Assembly: GCA_977006965.1 (NCBI GenBank)
Contig: OZ345385.1
Location: forward strand, 930,001 to 994,000
Direction of reading: 5' to 3'
DNA: 64,000 nt
Source of the DNA: Phymatolithon calcareum
Taxonomy: Eukaryota > Rhodophyta > Florideophyceae > Hapalidiales
Shown: positions 42,401 through 53,537 of the stretch, in pieces
How the letters are laid out: each line of letters starts with the position of its first letter
How positions within the stretch are numbered: the first letter of the stretch is position 1
Notes under the pieces: model-generated
Seen by the model: the letters and a program-made list of their open reading frames with translations, nothing else
Told to the model about the DNA's origin: nothing
Databases searched by the model: none
Translations under genes and position numbers: made by a program

Positions 42401-44841
42401 TCGAGAGGAATGGAAAAGATAAGGGATCCTTCGCCCAGCGATGAATCATCGGAATCAGAATCCATACCATTAGAACCTCTAACAACGCGCCTTTTGGCGG
42501 GTCCCGCAGAATTTCCTGGTGCAACAACAGCATTAGAATCTTGGGACATGGATTCGAACCCCAACGCATTTTTGTTATTAAGTTGGACCTGACGTCCCGC
42601 CGAATCGATTTTCACTCTCTGGGTTATCGCAATTCCACCGGCTGCCGCTCCCGATGAAGCAGAACGACGCAGTTCTTTTGTCGACGGAGGACGCCTAACC
42701 GGGATAATATGGGAAACCATGGAAGGTGGTTCGTCCTCTTCGCCTCGAAAGTCAGAAACAAACATGGGCTTGTTCTCCAATCCACCGACGGGAATTTTGA
42801 AAGTTACGCCGGCAAACACCTCAGGCTTTTGGGAAGCATCTCTCGGGTTCCCATAAAATGCTGGTGTGTGTACCGCAGATGAAACGCCATGTTCCGACTG
42901 CGCTTTCCGGAGCTCACTCAGAGATGGGTGCTTTCGGGCAGGTCGAATAAAGTCTGCAGGTGATTGCGGTCCAATACATTGGGCATCATGAGTGACTCGA
43001 AGTCGACGAGAGCGCCCTGTTGACTTCTCACCACTTTGCTCTGGCCGAGTAAGAGGCAACGGCGTGAAATGAGAATTGTGTGGTGAAGAATCCGGTCTTT
43101 TCGTTGAATCACTCTCTTGCGACGTAAATTTCGGCATCGATGATTGACGAGAGGCAATACCTATTAGTTTTTCGCTTCAGACAATTGAGCCGGCCGTTGG
43201 GGCGGCGACATCTCAATATTATGGGGTGGAGAGCTCCACGGCCGACTGGAAAACCGTACAACAGTTTTCTCTTGCCGAGTTGACTCCACTTCTTCATCAA
43301 TATCGGATACATGGTCCGCATTATACTCTCTGTTCTCATGGGCAACAGGCAGAGAGCCGGGAGCGAATTCAGACTTCGATAACACAACCACAGGAGTGTG
43401 CTTATTCCTAGGTGCAAGTATGCCCTCTACCTCGTTTTTTCGCAGTAGCACCCGTTCAGGCGTTGCGTGAAGACGAGTTACAGAAATTTCATCAACCTGC
43501 TGCGTTTTTTGCGTGCTGATTCGAATCTTGGCGGATACTGGCACTTGAGAAAGATTTCGACCACCGGATGCGTCCATTTTTAGAGGACTGGAGTTTGAAG
43601 GTTGACGAGAAATCACCCTGGAAATCACCCTGGAAGTATTTTTCGGCGTCGGAACACGCTCTTTTCCATACTCGAAGTCAGCCAGCTGGTCGACAATATA
43701 GTCATTCTGCACAAGGGCGGTACAACGTGGGTCCACAGCAAGTTCAGGTTGTAGTGATTGCAGTGAAGCGTTATCGTCTGAGTTCCGCACTCCGACGGAT
43801 TCAACTTCCGCCCTTGATGCCAATCTTCGCTGTGAGAGTTGCCCTTGCGATATTCCAATTCGAATGTTGCTACCTGCCGGGCTCTGGGACAAAATTCCAG
43901 AATGAACGTTAGTGTAAATGGAGCCGCCCTCGCTTGACTGATTCTTTTTCTCATTTACATCCTCAAATACTCGTGCAGCCGAATAGCGTGCAATGGGTGG
44001 CGCTTCTTGAACTGTCAGGGAAACACGTTTCGGACCACGTTTCGATCTTCGCCTCCACTTGGAACTCTTCGTCTCTTCTCGCGGTTCAATTTTTTCGTCA
44101 GGGTCACCGGGAGCATCGCCTTGTGGAATCGGTTTGATTTCGTCTGTGCTTTGCGTGCAGTGTGCAATGTCGGCCCATTGTGAAAGAGCATCTTCCTCTT
44201 CGGCAATCTCGCGATCGCTATCCAAAATAGGGTCACATCTCGGGGCAGTAGGCCGTCGATTATCTCCATATGCAAAGATATCATCAGCAATCGATTCACC
44301 GTCGAGATGGCGGAAGACGTCTTCGAAGGATGGCGGTATTGAAGAAAGTAATTCTTTACTCTGCATCGACTCCTGAGTGTTGTTCTGGCCAGACTTCTGA
44401 CTAACCATCGATCCGCTATTCGGTGTAATCGACCGCACTGGAGCGCTCGGGGGCACCTGTCCTTTCGCCAATGCTTGCAGCTTCCTTCTCAAATAGGGGT
44501 CTGTGCAATCGGGCCCAGCCTTAAGCTTTCGCGCTCCTCTTTTCGCGCGATTGGAGTGCAGCCCGTTCGCAATCGTTCTTCCTCCCACAGAATACGGATT
44601 GACATTTGGACGCGCAAACTCTCGTGCCGGTACTTTATTGCCGACTGCGGCAGGCAGCGGGACTCGAAATCGGCACGATTCCAAGTTGACATATCCCATA
44701 CCGACCAAAGAGAGGTCGGTAAGCATCTGCAAATGGAACGGGATATGCGATTCATAAGGCTGAAGATGGAGAGGAGTGAGTTCACCCGGAAGGTCACCCT
44801 GCGCAAGTATGTCGGCAATGCGATGGATGGTGCGTCGATTG
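39454..44841 (-). pseudogene. REV3: DNA polymerase zeta catalytic subunit REV3, right copy, 5'-truncated
   Basis: The same polymerase on the minus strand. The N-terminal roughly 140 residues are missing; sequence begins inside the domain at RRTIHRIADILAQGDLPGEL and continues MLTDLSLVGMGYVNLESCRF, a block the left copy lost. The middle region is complete, with one frame break at an A5 run (about 43,165). Motifs A, B and C are present (about 41,135; 40,780; 40,600). Unlike the left copy, a Cys codon (TGC) stands where the left has TGA, so the frame runs on into LIGVRVASCFAELPRT. Private lesion: a base lost in GCAAGTTTCGCGCAG at about 41,209. Shared lesions: frame breaks after VPGA (about 40,580) and before RYYASAKCALC (about 39,832). 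C-terminal Cys clusters 39,809-39,600. Confidence 0.92.
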
Positions 44842-46034
44842 GCAGCTCCTCAAAAGCTGGATAATATCACTCAGGAACCCGGTTTTGTTCTTCTCCGTAG
44901 GCCAGAGGTCGCCCACGAGAAAAAGATAAAAATTTCCCTTCGAACCATGCCACCGCGTAGTCAATCACCTCCCGCAACGACTCGGACTGCTCCACCTCAC
45001 ACACACACAAGCCGATGCTCATGTAAGACGCATTCTTTTCGCGACTTCTCCTCTTGCCGTCAGGAACGTTGCTTTTTGACTCAAACACATGTACTGGACT
45101 CCGTCCGGAAAACGTTCCCGAATCTCTTCATTAGACGCAAGTCCTTGTAACGCAATCGTCTTCCCTACTCCGGCCATTCCGAGCACACCATGCGCAGGCG
45201 TAATCACCCTGCCCGTATTCACTCCAGTCGCCGCAATCACTGCGGAAGACGACTCCAACGATAAAATATATTCCTTCAACATTCCTTCCGGAGAACACGG
45301 CTTTCTATCCTCATCCTTCGCATCAAACTTAAGCGTTGTCCCTTGCGGGGGTACCGGTGTGCTTGCTCCCACTCGATACACTTCTTTCTCATTACCGATC
45401 CGTTCCATATTGTCCAGCTTGAACACAACAACATCAATATTCTCTTCTGTCACGAACGTTGCAATCAGAGTTTCCAGCTTTGCCGACGCGCTTTGAACTT
45501 GCTGTTGCACCGTTTCCATGGTGTCGCTTAAAGCTGTCGCTCGCGTTGTTCGATTAAACAAGGACTTCAATTTCGATGATAAGCCACTTTTGCTTCCCTT
45601 AAACTCCTTTGCCCAACCTTCCTCCAACGTTGAGTCGCAGTTCTCCAGAATGTCGCGCACGGACGTAACTACTTCCAGGAAGGCATAACGGATACGAGCA
45701 GGGGCTGATGCTGGCGCCGATCCATGATATGTCTCCACAGCTCCCATTTATCGCATCAGCTCTTCCAGATTATTAGTCAATCTTTGGAAGGTGCCAGGTC
45801 CCTGCCGAAAGTTGGCAATTCGAGTTTGGATGCTATTCACAGCATAGCGCGCCTCTGCGATGATAGCGGGAGCGAGATCGTCGACGTCCATGTCGAAATG
45901 GTTTACTGCGCCGCCTTGGGTTTGCACGGGGGAAGTGATGGAGGAGAAGGACGGCGGGGTTAGTTCCTTGGAAGATGGAGGAATGGGGTCTGCGGCGGGA
46001 TGTGCGATTTTGTACTCGTTACTGTACTGTACAT
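44842..46034 (-). pseudogene. NB-ARC protein 5' part, right copy, native N-terminus
   Basis: The reading frame begins at ATG 46,034 (MYSNEYKIAHPAADPIPPSS), contains MDVDDLAPAIIAEARYAVNS at about 45,889, and hits an in-frame TAA at 45,750-45,748. It restarts at ATG 45,747 and is then open for 242 codons. The P-loop GMAGVGKT is retained (about 45,180). After a frame break at 45,019 it continues VCEVEQSESLREVIDYAVAW and is cut by the deletion junction with REV3 near 44,841. RNBS-B, GLPL and WD40 parts are absent from this arm. The N-terminal helical segment before the P-loop is the part replaced by LINE sequence in the left arm. Confidence 0.7.
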
Positions 46035-46364
46035 GAGAGACACGCTAAAAGGTCGACGTTACATAGATATGAGTGTTTGGAGTTGTTGAGTTGCTATGAT
46101 AGAGGTGACGCACAGGTATTTGTGTTGATGTCGCAGTACTGAACGCAAGTGAAGTCAAGGATGCGTGTACAAATTTTTGATCGGTATGAGATGAGTCGAA
46201 AGCGTGTCTTCCCGGAAGAATTATCAATTCTTCGCATGACCTTCGTGAAACATTATCCCGTCATTTTGCGCTAGATTTTTGTTTCAAATTTGTAAATAAC
46301 GATATTATCGAGATTCCCGCCGCCCCTGGCCACCACATCAATACAACCTAAAAAATTCGAAATT

Positions 46365-46409
46365 AAGCTAGATTCGATACTCAACTTTTTTGAGTATCGA
46401 ATGTAGCTT
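46365..46409. repeat. 45-bp hairpin
   Basis: AAGCTAGATTCGATACTCAA and its complement (one mismatch) separated by a short loop of Ts. It could form a strong stem. It lies upstream of the NB-ARC gene (minus) and might be a terminator-like or MITE-derived hairpin; no further evidence. Confidence 0.6.
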
Positions 46410-46606
46410 GTTTTGGTAGGGTAGACCATGTTAAAAAAATCATCGTACTTGAAACTGAATTAATATTTATTGAAAAAATAATATAAAAATTTATTATCTA
46501 TATCATACAGTGAGTGCAGAGCACAGAAGCAGTACAGTACAGTATTAGCGGCAATCCCATGTTTGCAGGTCATTTTCGGCGGTCCGAGCGATGCGGAGTC
46601 GGACTA

Positions 46607-46987
46607 TGAGGATTACGTCCCCATAAAGCAACGCGATGCACAGTCGCATTACGCGCATCCGCTGTTGCCGCCCGCGTAGGCGCCCAGTCGCTTGAAGCCG
46701 CAGCCCGCGCGCGTGCTCTTGCAGCCGGCGACCACAGTGCACGCGACGCCGCCGTAGCCGAAGCGCGCGCCCGCGCCACAGCAGAGACCGTGACAGCGGC
46801 TCTCGGCGCTTGCTTTGAGACGGGCGCCGTCGAACCGCCGCCCGAAAAGTCTGCCGCCGAGCAAGCTGCAGAAGTCGAAGCCGCCGTTCTCGCCGACTTG
46901 CGCCAACCGGCACTCAAGGCGACCAAGGAGCTCGCTTCAGGCGTTGTGTATACCGAGCACTTGGCGACCACCGCGTTATCTCATTGA
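46607..46987 (+). pseudogene. GC-rich, Ala-rich coding remnant
   Basis: One plus frame is open from after the stop at 46,604 to 46,987. It encodes an Ala/Arg-rich helical protein (QSLEAAARARALAAGDHSAR, TAETVTAALGACFETGAVEP, LKATKELASGVVYTEHLATT). Base composition is much more GC-rich than its AT-rich surroundings and third codon positions are mostly G or C, so it looks like real coding sequence of foreign or different origin. No start codon is evident near the beginning. No family recognised. Confidence 0.4.
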
Positions 46988-47114
46988 TATTGATGAGAGT
47001 GTTCATGCGGAGGTCCACGAGTTGCACCGCATTCTTGTCGAGAGTGCTATGTACCGCCACCGTGCGTCTCTTTTGCCGAGATGTCTTCCGAGGCCCATCG
47101 CCTGAGCAATCTGC

Positions 47115-47645
47115 GAAATATCTGGGCAACCCGACGTGCAACGGAAGATTCGCGAGGAGCTGACTGATGTGCTGGGAGACAAGCCTGAGGTGGATTTCAT
47201 TGGCGTGAAGAAGCTGCACTATCTCAACTTAGTCTGGAAGGAAACGTTGCGCATGCATCCAGCAGCAGGCCTGTTGCTTCGCCGTGCAGAGAAGGACACT
47301 GTCCTGCCGGGATCCGGGATCTTCATCCCGAAAGGATTGCAAGTCGGGGCGTCACTTGCGGGCGCTCAGCGCAACCCGAGATGTATCTCATGGGCCAATG
47401 AATTCGTGCCGGAGCGATGGACCAAGGACGCACTAAGAGCAGAACGCGTATCGAGTAGTGCATTTGTGGCTTTCAGCTGTGGACCGGAGCGGTGCCCAGG
47501 GCAATTTTTGACCGACTTTGAGGGTGTCATTATTCTTGCTACGCTGTACAGAAACTTTGGTATTGAACTTTCGTGTCCAAGAAAACGGACCGTCGAAATT
47601 TCCGACTGCACTGAACGCGCCCGAACCCGAATATTGGGGAAATGA
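47115..47645 (+). pseudogene. cytochrome P450, C-terminal half
   Basis: Heme-thiolate monooxygenase fragment, open from 47,136 to 47,645. In order: QRKIREELTDVLGDKPEVDF (helix J region), KETLRMHP (K-helix ExxR, about 47,240), a beta region with GIFIPKGLQV, NEFVPERW (PERF-like motif, about 47,400) and FSCGPERCPG with the heme-ligand Cys (about 47,472-47,500), then the L-helix and a C-terminus ending ARTRILGK. The N-terminal half (oxygen-binding I-helix, membrane anchor) is not visible upstream; 46,990-47,110 shows only broken frames. Substrate cannot be inferred. The fragment is too short to be active. Confidence 0.85.
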
Positions 47646-47649
47646 TTTA

Positions 47650-48450
47650 TCGTGGACATTGCATTTCTTGATTTGGTGCTCTTCCCAGCCACCAAGCTCG
47701 TTTGACAGCTGATCCAAAGCATATCGTAACTGCGCATGGCATACAGCGTTGTACTCGTGTAAGGCCCTATCGACCAAGAGTGTTGACATCGTCACTAAAG
47801 ACGATCTTGCGACGACGGTACACCGCTTCTCTTGCAACCGAGAACTTGCTCGGTGTTCCAAGTCTTTTCCACTTCCGGCACCGTGTTCGTTTCTCGGCCG
47901 TTTGATCCGCGTAGTGTAACCGCGCATTGGTGTCACGAAAGCGTCTGCGCTACTTCGGCTAGAACGGTTGTTTCTCTGGTTAAGCAGGTTTCGCATTGGT
48001 TGGTGGACGCCTTGTTGTCTCTAGACGAGAACAGAGCGCTTTGAGCTACTCTGTGTATCGGCTAGGTGATCTATCGTAAACGCAAGGGTGGGAAACCTTA
48101 GGTGGCTTTGACATTTCACTGGTTTGAAGAATGTCCAGCAAGTGTCAGCACGTTGTAGGGATCGACTAGCACATCGTGGACCTGGAATGCGTCACAGTTG
48201 TTCACAGGACCTATCATGAAGGGAAAGCAATACTTGATGAACGAGGATCGGAAAAGCTGCCACCCACCGTTCAATCGGAGCTACGACTTGAACGAACCAA
48301 GTATTGGTGCAGTGGAATACTTGCTCAAGTTGTCAGAATAAGATAATTGAGGTAGTAAAAAATAGACAGTTAGGTCTGAAGTTGAAAAAATATTATAGTT
48401 CTGTGCTACCTTAAAACACGATCACTGCTGCATGTTCTTGGAGAGTTCAA
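47650..48450. other. no gene confidently recognised
   Basis: A minus-strand frame (47,996-47,646) contains VDRALHEYNAVCHAQ, faintly reminiscent of the post-catalytic region of piggyBac-type transposases, but too weak to call. The rest is non-coding by eye. Confidence 0.3.
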
Positions 48451-48455
48451 GCAGA

Positions 48456-49874
48456 CTAAAAGGTTTCCGGATCGCCCTTTGTGCGATTGACGATTCCGGT
48501 GCTCTTGCAGCCGCGCCCCTTGAAGGTCCTGGCGCCGTTCCACGGATGTGAGTTGCGCTTCTGCTGCAAAAGAAAACGAGTCACGGTATTCTGGATTATT
48601 GACAAACAGTCCAGGGGCGTCAATTCAGAAAGTACGAAATGCGATTGCAAATGTTGAAAATCGGCCTCCACGCAACGAAACGACGGCGACAAAAAGCCAA
48701 CAACCCTGTGCACCTCCAACAGAATTTCTCTTAAACCTTTCTGAACCGCAGCTGGATACGGAAGGAGCGCATTATTCCCATACAGCTTATCCCACAGAGT
48801 CCCATCCACGGGATGGGGCCTTTGTATTCGAGGATGAGCCAATCCTTCTCCCATACATCGCACAAACACCGATAGATCGGTCGGTCCAGACTGTCCTCCA
48901 ACAAAACGGACAGCGGCTCCTGCCCGAGTTCATGGATGACTGTCGTGGTCAACTTCTTGCCTAGAATGCATCTCAGAACGTTGCATGCATCAGTGAGGAG
49001 AATTTCTGCAGACAGGGCAATGGACAGCTCTGTCATGGACTTGTCTCTCAAAAAAATATCGACCAACTTGTGCACCGCTTCTGAATCGCGGAATGGTGGA
49101 ATGGGAGCACCGCGTTTGTACGCATCCAATAATACTCGTGCTGCAACCGTCCTCCCGAACTTGATGACTTCGATGGCATCAATGTCGACCAATGCAACCA
49201 AAGGCTTCGTGCTAATGTGCAAAAGAAACTCCAACTGCTCCGTCATGACCTCAGAACAAATTTTCGTCCGGGGTTGAGCTTCGACCACAATAACGTACAG
49301 TTGCAACAGACACATTGCATATGATGTTTTCTAGGCATGCGGGAAAATGCAGCCCGAATACAAGTTAAAGTTCTGGCGAAAGCCCTATTCGCCTGGTCAG
49401 GGGTGCCCCAGGTCTCGGTTGGACAGGAGAGCACCAAGCGAATCAAAAGCTCGGTGGCAACGGTGACCGCACAACCATAGCTGCTACCAATAACATCCAG
49501 GATCAAGAGCCTTGCATTGCAATGCTTCTGGGAAAGAAAGTGTGAACTCTCGTACGGACAGGTTTCCAGGACGGCGGAAAGCCGGTGCAGACCGAATGTG
49601 CATCGAACTCAAGTCGGGCATCCGGTTTGGAAGCCTTAGCCAAAAACGCAATGGCAGTGTCGACGACCGGGTGCAGGTTACGCGATGCCTCAGTGACGAA
49701 GATAGCGACAAGTATAAGCTGTTGGGTTTTGCCTGAGCAGAAAACGGCGGCGGCGAAAAGACCCGGTAGAACCATTTGCTTTTCCTCTGTTCGGGCGTGA
49801 CCCTGGGAGATGCGGGAAAAAGCGAAATTTCGAAACAATCGGACCATGTGCAAGTAAGCAACGAATCTGTTCAC
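48456..49874 (-). pseudogene. unrecognised helical-repeat-like host gene, frameshifted
   Basis: Four minus-strand frames follow each other without large gaps: 49,874-49,503, 49,506-49,243, 49,315-48,731 and 48,869-48,456. They agree at overlaps (for example IRRCLCDVWEKDWLI against RCMGEGLAHPRIQRP) and together suggest one protein of about 450 residues with short hydrophobic helices (TEQLEFLLHISTKPLVALVD, VHKLVDIFLRDKSMTELSIA), reminiscent of armadillo/HEAT-type helical repeats. No family can be named. At least three frame breaks mean no intact product. Confidence 0.45.
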
Positions 49875-50032
49875 AGGAAATATGTTACCAATAGGGTGGA
49901 AGAGCTATGATTTTCAAATTGAAGCTCAATATGATACAGAATACTGTTGGATTACTGTACATCCAAAATGGCAGAGAGAGCAGATATTAAAAGGGCCACG
50001 ATTCCTGGCCAGTTGATGGTACCGGTGTCATA

Positions 50033-51292
50033 CAGTCAACCCTCGATAACTGGATCCTCTTTAAACGTATATCCTCAGTTTTCAGAATATTGCGTGCGTC
50101 CACGAATACCGTTTACGCCAAAATTTATCGAAATTTTAAGATATTCAGAATACTCACTTAGTAGAATATCCTGACGGCGGAGGCACGGCGCCTACCTTAA
50201 ATTTTATAAAAATTTTGAGTAAGTGGCACGGAGCATATTCTACGCGTGTGCACTTATGTCCACAAGGCTGAATGCCATCACATCGAGAAATGAAGTGAGC
50301 GCAGATCATCCATCCGCGGACTGTGCTTTCTAAGCCCTCCATCTCTATGGCGGCCCGACATATGTAAGAGTTCTCGAATGTGTGAGCATCTTATTACCAA
50401 CCACGTCTACAGGGACTGTTGGCACTGCGCCAGCACGCAGCCATCCATATCGGCAGCAATCCCAATCCCGACAGTGCCGTCGAACATGATCTTAACTACC
50501 ACATAATCTGCGTATGGGGATTTCTGCGAAGACATCAGCGACCCAGCTCTTTACAACTGCACGTGCGCCTCTGCAGCCGTCTGAAGTCATGACAAACCCA
50601 ATCTCGTCAGTGCCGTCCCATACGCAACTACAACTGTGAGGATTTCTACAATTCCTTCTCCAGCATATTCTTTGTCACCCGGGTTTTCAGCGTCAGGAAG
50701 TATATCAGTATCAATCGCCGCATTTAGCATGTCAATATCAGCTACCTCCCGCCGCACTTGGCCCGCGCAACCCCCGCTGTATCGCTGTTATCCGCGGAGC
50801 CTCCATCTACGTTCGTGACTTTTCGGGTCGATCTGTCGCCATCTGCGAAAAGCGCTCCAGGCCTTTCCGGCTTATCTTTGTACCATCCGGTGGGACTATC
50901 TCCCCTACATGCACTGCGTAAAGCCTGTTGCTGTCAACGGCGTCTATATTCCCAACTCTGACCGCGGTTTTGGGACTTCTGTGAGTGTGTCCAAAAGTGC
51001 GATACCAACTGACTGCTCGTCAGATTCTCCAACCTTACCCGCTGCAAGCTTTTGCCGCAGTTGGTTCAGAGCAGGCGCAACATTTACGCAGGCATCCACT
51101 GATACATCGGTGTCACCCAGATCTTCCAGTGATGCTGCAGTTCCGAGCGATTTCTTTCATAGAATCTGATAGTCTGTAGAAACGGTACACGTGTAGTTTC
51201 TGCGATATGATATAAATTCACTCCTAGAATATTCTCGATATCTGGATTTCTGACCCCCCGACAGGAGCTATCCAGTTATCGAGGGTTGACTG
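50033..51292. mobile_element. Tigger/pogo-like element, apparently nonautonomous
   Basis: A 1,260-bp element. The left end CAGTCAACCCTCGATAACTG (50,033) is matched by the complementary right end CAGTTATCGAGGGTTGACTG (ending 51,292). The inverted repeat extends a few bases further (GAT). TA flanks both ends (50,031-50,032 and 51,293-51,294). The sequence pattern CAGT...CCTCG is typical of Tigger/pogo ends. The interior has only short frames; on the minus strand an acidic tract near 50,700 may be a transposase C-terminal remnant. It differs from the 17 kb element in terminal sequence, so a separate transposase would mobilise it. Confidence 0.8.
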
Positions 51293-51294
51293 TA

Positions 51295-52255
51295 CAGTAT
51301 AGGCAAGAAGCCGCAGGACAAGCGCAAAAAGGGGAATGTTATAATACGAATATAAATTCCCCTGTCTATTTTTAGATTGATTAATCGATTAATCAATCAA
51401 CTCACTGCAAAATAATCAGTTCATTAATTGATGTCAGAATTTAGCTTAATGCTCATCCCTAGTTCAGGCGTCAATGCGCGTGCGCGATGCGAGCAGTCGA
51501 GCCGAAATCCGAAGAACTCCCACCTTCCTTTACTCAGAGGAAGGCAACTACTATGTTATAAACGCAGCGGAAAAATAGCGCCTAGATGCGCGAGAGACAC
51601 ATTACCCTTATGGCCCGATAGATCAACTACTACGAGCACCATGACGATCGTGATCCGAGTTAAGGGCGTACAGTCGCGAGAGACAAAAGCGCTTACCGTT
51701 CGTGAGAGCGAATCTAACAGCCACAATTGCACACGAAGAACGGGAAGACGCGGAAGAAGCGCGGGTCAATGGCCTGAGCTACGGCCAGAAGACGGTGCGG
51801 GTCGAGATCGCCGTAAACGACATCTGAGAGAATTCCGAGTATGTAGGCGCTGTGGCGACTGAAGTCGGTACAGGCGGTGTCCAAGTCACTCACCAGAGAT
51901 CGCGTGGGCTGATAAATCCCTTTTAATCAATTTTTGCGGACACTTGAGGCGCCATGTTGGCGGTGGCGTCGGCGGGGCGACGTGATACAGCTGAAGGCGT
52001 GGTGATTGTGCGGCGGGACGGCAATATAGGGCGAGGAAGGACGCCATTTCACGACAGGGACCGATCGTTGAGCAAGTTTATCAGCGATGCCGCGTTGTGA
52101 GGGCGGACACAGAACGCTGAAGGACGGTCTCAATGTGGTTTGAAATTCACAATCGAGAAGGGGCAAGAAATGAGGCATTGTGCATGGCAATGGACATGTA
52201 AGGGCGTGAAAGCAAAGTAAGCATTGTTTGTGTAAGCAGAGCCATCATCTCACCA
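51295..52255. other. no gene recognised
   Basis: Contains a 144-codon frame (51,428-51,862) of low-complexity basic composition without family features, and otherwise nothing supportable. Confidence 0.35.
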
Positions 52256-52439
52256 ACAAATGCATTGCTGTTCGTGGCACTGTTCCTTCATATTTGCTAA
52301 AATCGGCATAGTACAGTATGATACAGTACCAAGACCTCGGGCGATTAATGGGTGCGAAAGAGTCATCGACACGTGGGAAAATGCGGGATGTTTTGTTACG
52401 CTCTGCCAAGTGGTGTGCGATGGTATGAAATGCGCCGTC

Positions 52440-53420
52440 GTGAAAAGTGTTTTCGCTCTTCAAGTCGTGGCGAAGAAATCAGTTGGATGCAGATGCGAGC
52501 CGCAGTGTTGATTTTTGGCGCGCCGAAGAGCTGGTTCGATGGCTTGATGATCTTGGGGACAACCAATTCTCGAATTTGACGGCTATGATACTCGTAACAC
52601 TGATACCAGCAGCTTGCGGCAAGTTTTGGGAACAACAAGCCTCGTTCCTTTTGCGAAAATGGTTCCTGTTTCTCGTCGAAAGTGAGGAACTATCGTTGTT
52701 GCCGTCGATAATGGTACTGTGCTGTGCGGCAGCGATTTTCTGGAAACTCTAGATTGTCTCGTTGAAATCAGCGCCTTACCGTCAAAAATCTCTCCAAAAT
52801 CTTGCAAAATCGAGGCTCGCAACGGGTGCTGCAAGAGGGATCGGAATTTGAAGACTGGAGCTCGTTGTTGCAAACTTTGATTGGTCGGGAATTTCGAAAT
52901 CGAAACATAGCATTGCTTTCTTTTGCGCGACTGACTGTTCCACGCTTGACTTGCGGTCATTTATATCTGTCAGATTTCGATGTGGTGTTTTTATTTTGCC
53001 GCATGGCAAGACGAATCGATGGAGAGACTGTGAAGCATGCAGTCAAAGCAGCGGTCGTTTCTGGGGCGCACATTCGTGTGATTCGAAAGCCGTCGGTGTT
53101 TGGCTCTTATTCAGCGCTTTCATGGCTTCGATTTCGGCTATCGCGGGAGCAGCGAAATTCGGTTACAGAAAGGATATCGCTCCTGGCGTTGGCAGAAGAG
53201 TTTCAGTTGCAAGATTCGGCTGCTCGGCTTCCGAAGTTACTGCCTGTGTGGCGCGTTGTTTTTTCGCTTAATGTGGGCGTTCGGGATCTAAGTACGTTGC
53301 GGGAATCATGTCGTCTCTGGGACGCGGGGTGCGTGGATATCATGAGCCGCGATGCCCTGATGGGAAATGCTCACGTGGTGGGGCAATCGCAATGCAGAAG
53401 TTGAGGCTTGCGGACTCTTA
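52440..53420 (+). pseudogene. unrecognised plus-strand gene, frameshifted
   Basis: Two consecutive frames (52,447-52,752 and 52,802-53,404) have protein-like helical content: FWRAEELVRWLDDLGDNQFS, VFLFCRMARRIDGETVKHAV, ISLLALAEEFQLQDSAARLP. Frame and stop changes near 52,750 and 53,400 interrupt it. The repeated short amphipathic helices could be a leucine-rich or ankyrin-like repeat protein, but spacing is not regular enough to call. It may be one gene with the next frame (53,538-54,038). Confidence 0.35.
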
Positions 53421-53537
53421 CGAGTTCAGGATGAATATTAAAATTCCCATGATCCTTTCGGCGATTGCGAATATTTCTGAGGATGGACTTGAGAGCATGG
53501 TGGATTTTCAAGGCGAAGATAGGATGAATGTTCCGAC

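Larger units (their letters stand above)
38034..45616 (-). repeat. right arm of the inverted duplication
   Basis: Reverse-complement counterpart of 22,531-32,375. It keeps the native 5' end of the NB-ARC gene and the full REV3 middle region, but has lost about 2.8 kb between NB-ARC kinase-2 (left 23,305) and REV3 residue about 140 (left 26,110), fused near 44,841. Inside the hAT element it has extra ATTGCAATTA units near 38,795-38,815. Native sequence continues on both outer sides of this arm (NB-ARC N-terminus to 46,034; Cys-rich 3' half below 38,034), so this arm looks like the original locus and the left arm the copy. Confidence 0.88.

Noticed and set aside
22531-45616. Fold-back sequencing chimera as the source of the inverted arms
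   Set aside because: The arms differ by substitutions, a 2.8 kb deletion, a 495-bp deletion and repeat-number changes, and have different outer flanks. A chimera would be identical. Haplotype mis-joining remains possible.
47646-47996. PiggyBac transposase core (VDRALHEYNAVCHAQ)
   Set aside because: Only one short stretch resembles the post-catalytic region; no catalytic Asp blocks are visible and the frame overlaps the P450 3' end antisense.
50636-51179. Three overlapping plus-strand ORFs as a Ser-rich protein
   Set aside because: They lie inside the Tigger-like element, are low-complexity, and the complementary strand looks more like a transposase remnant.
51428-51862. 144-codon ORF as a gene
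   Set aside because: Basic, low-complexity composition, no motif, and no supporting context.
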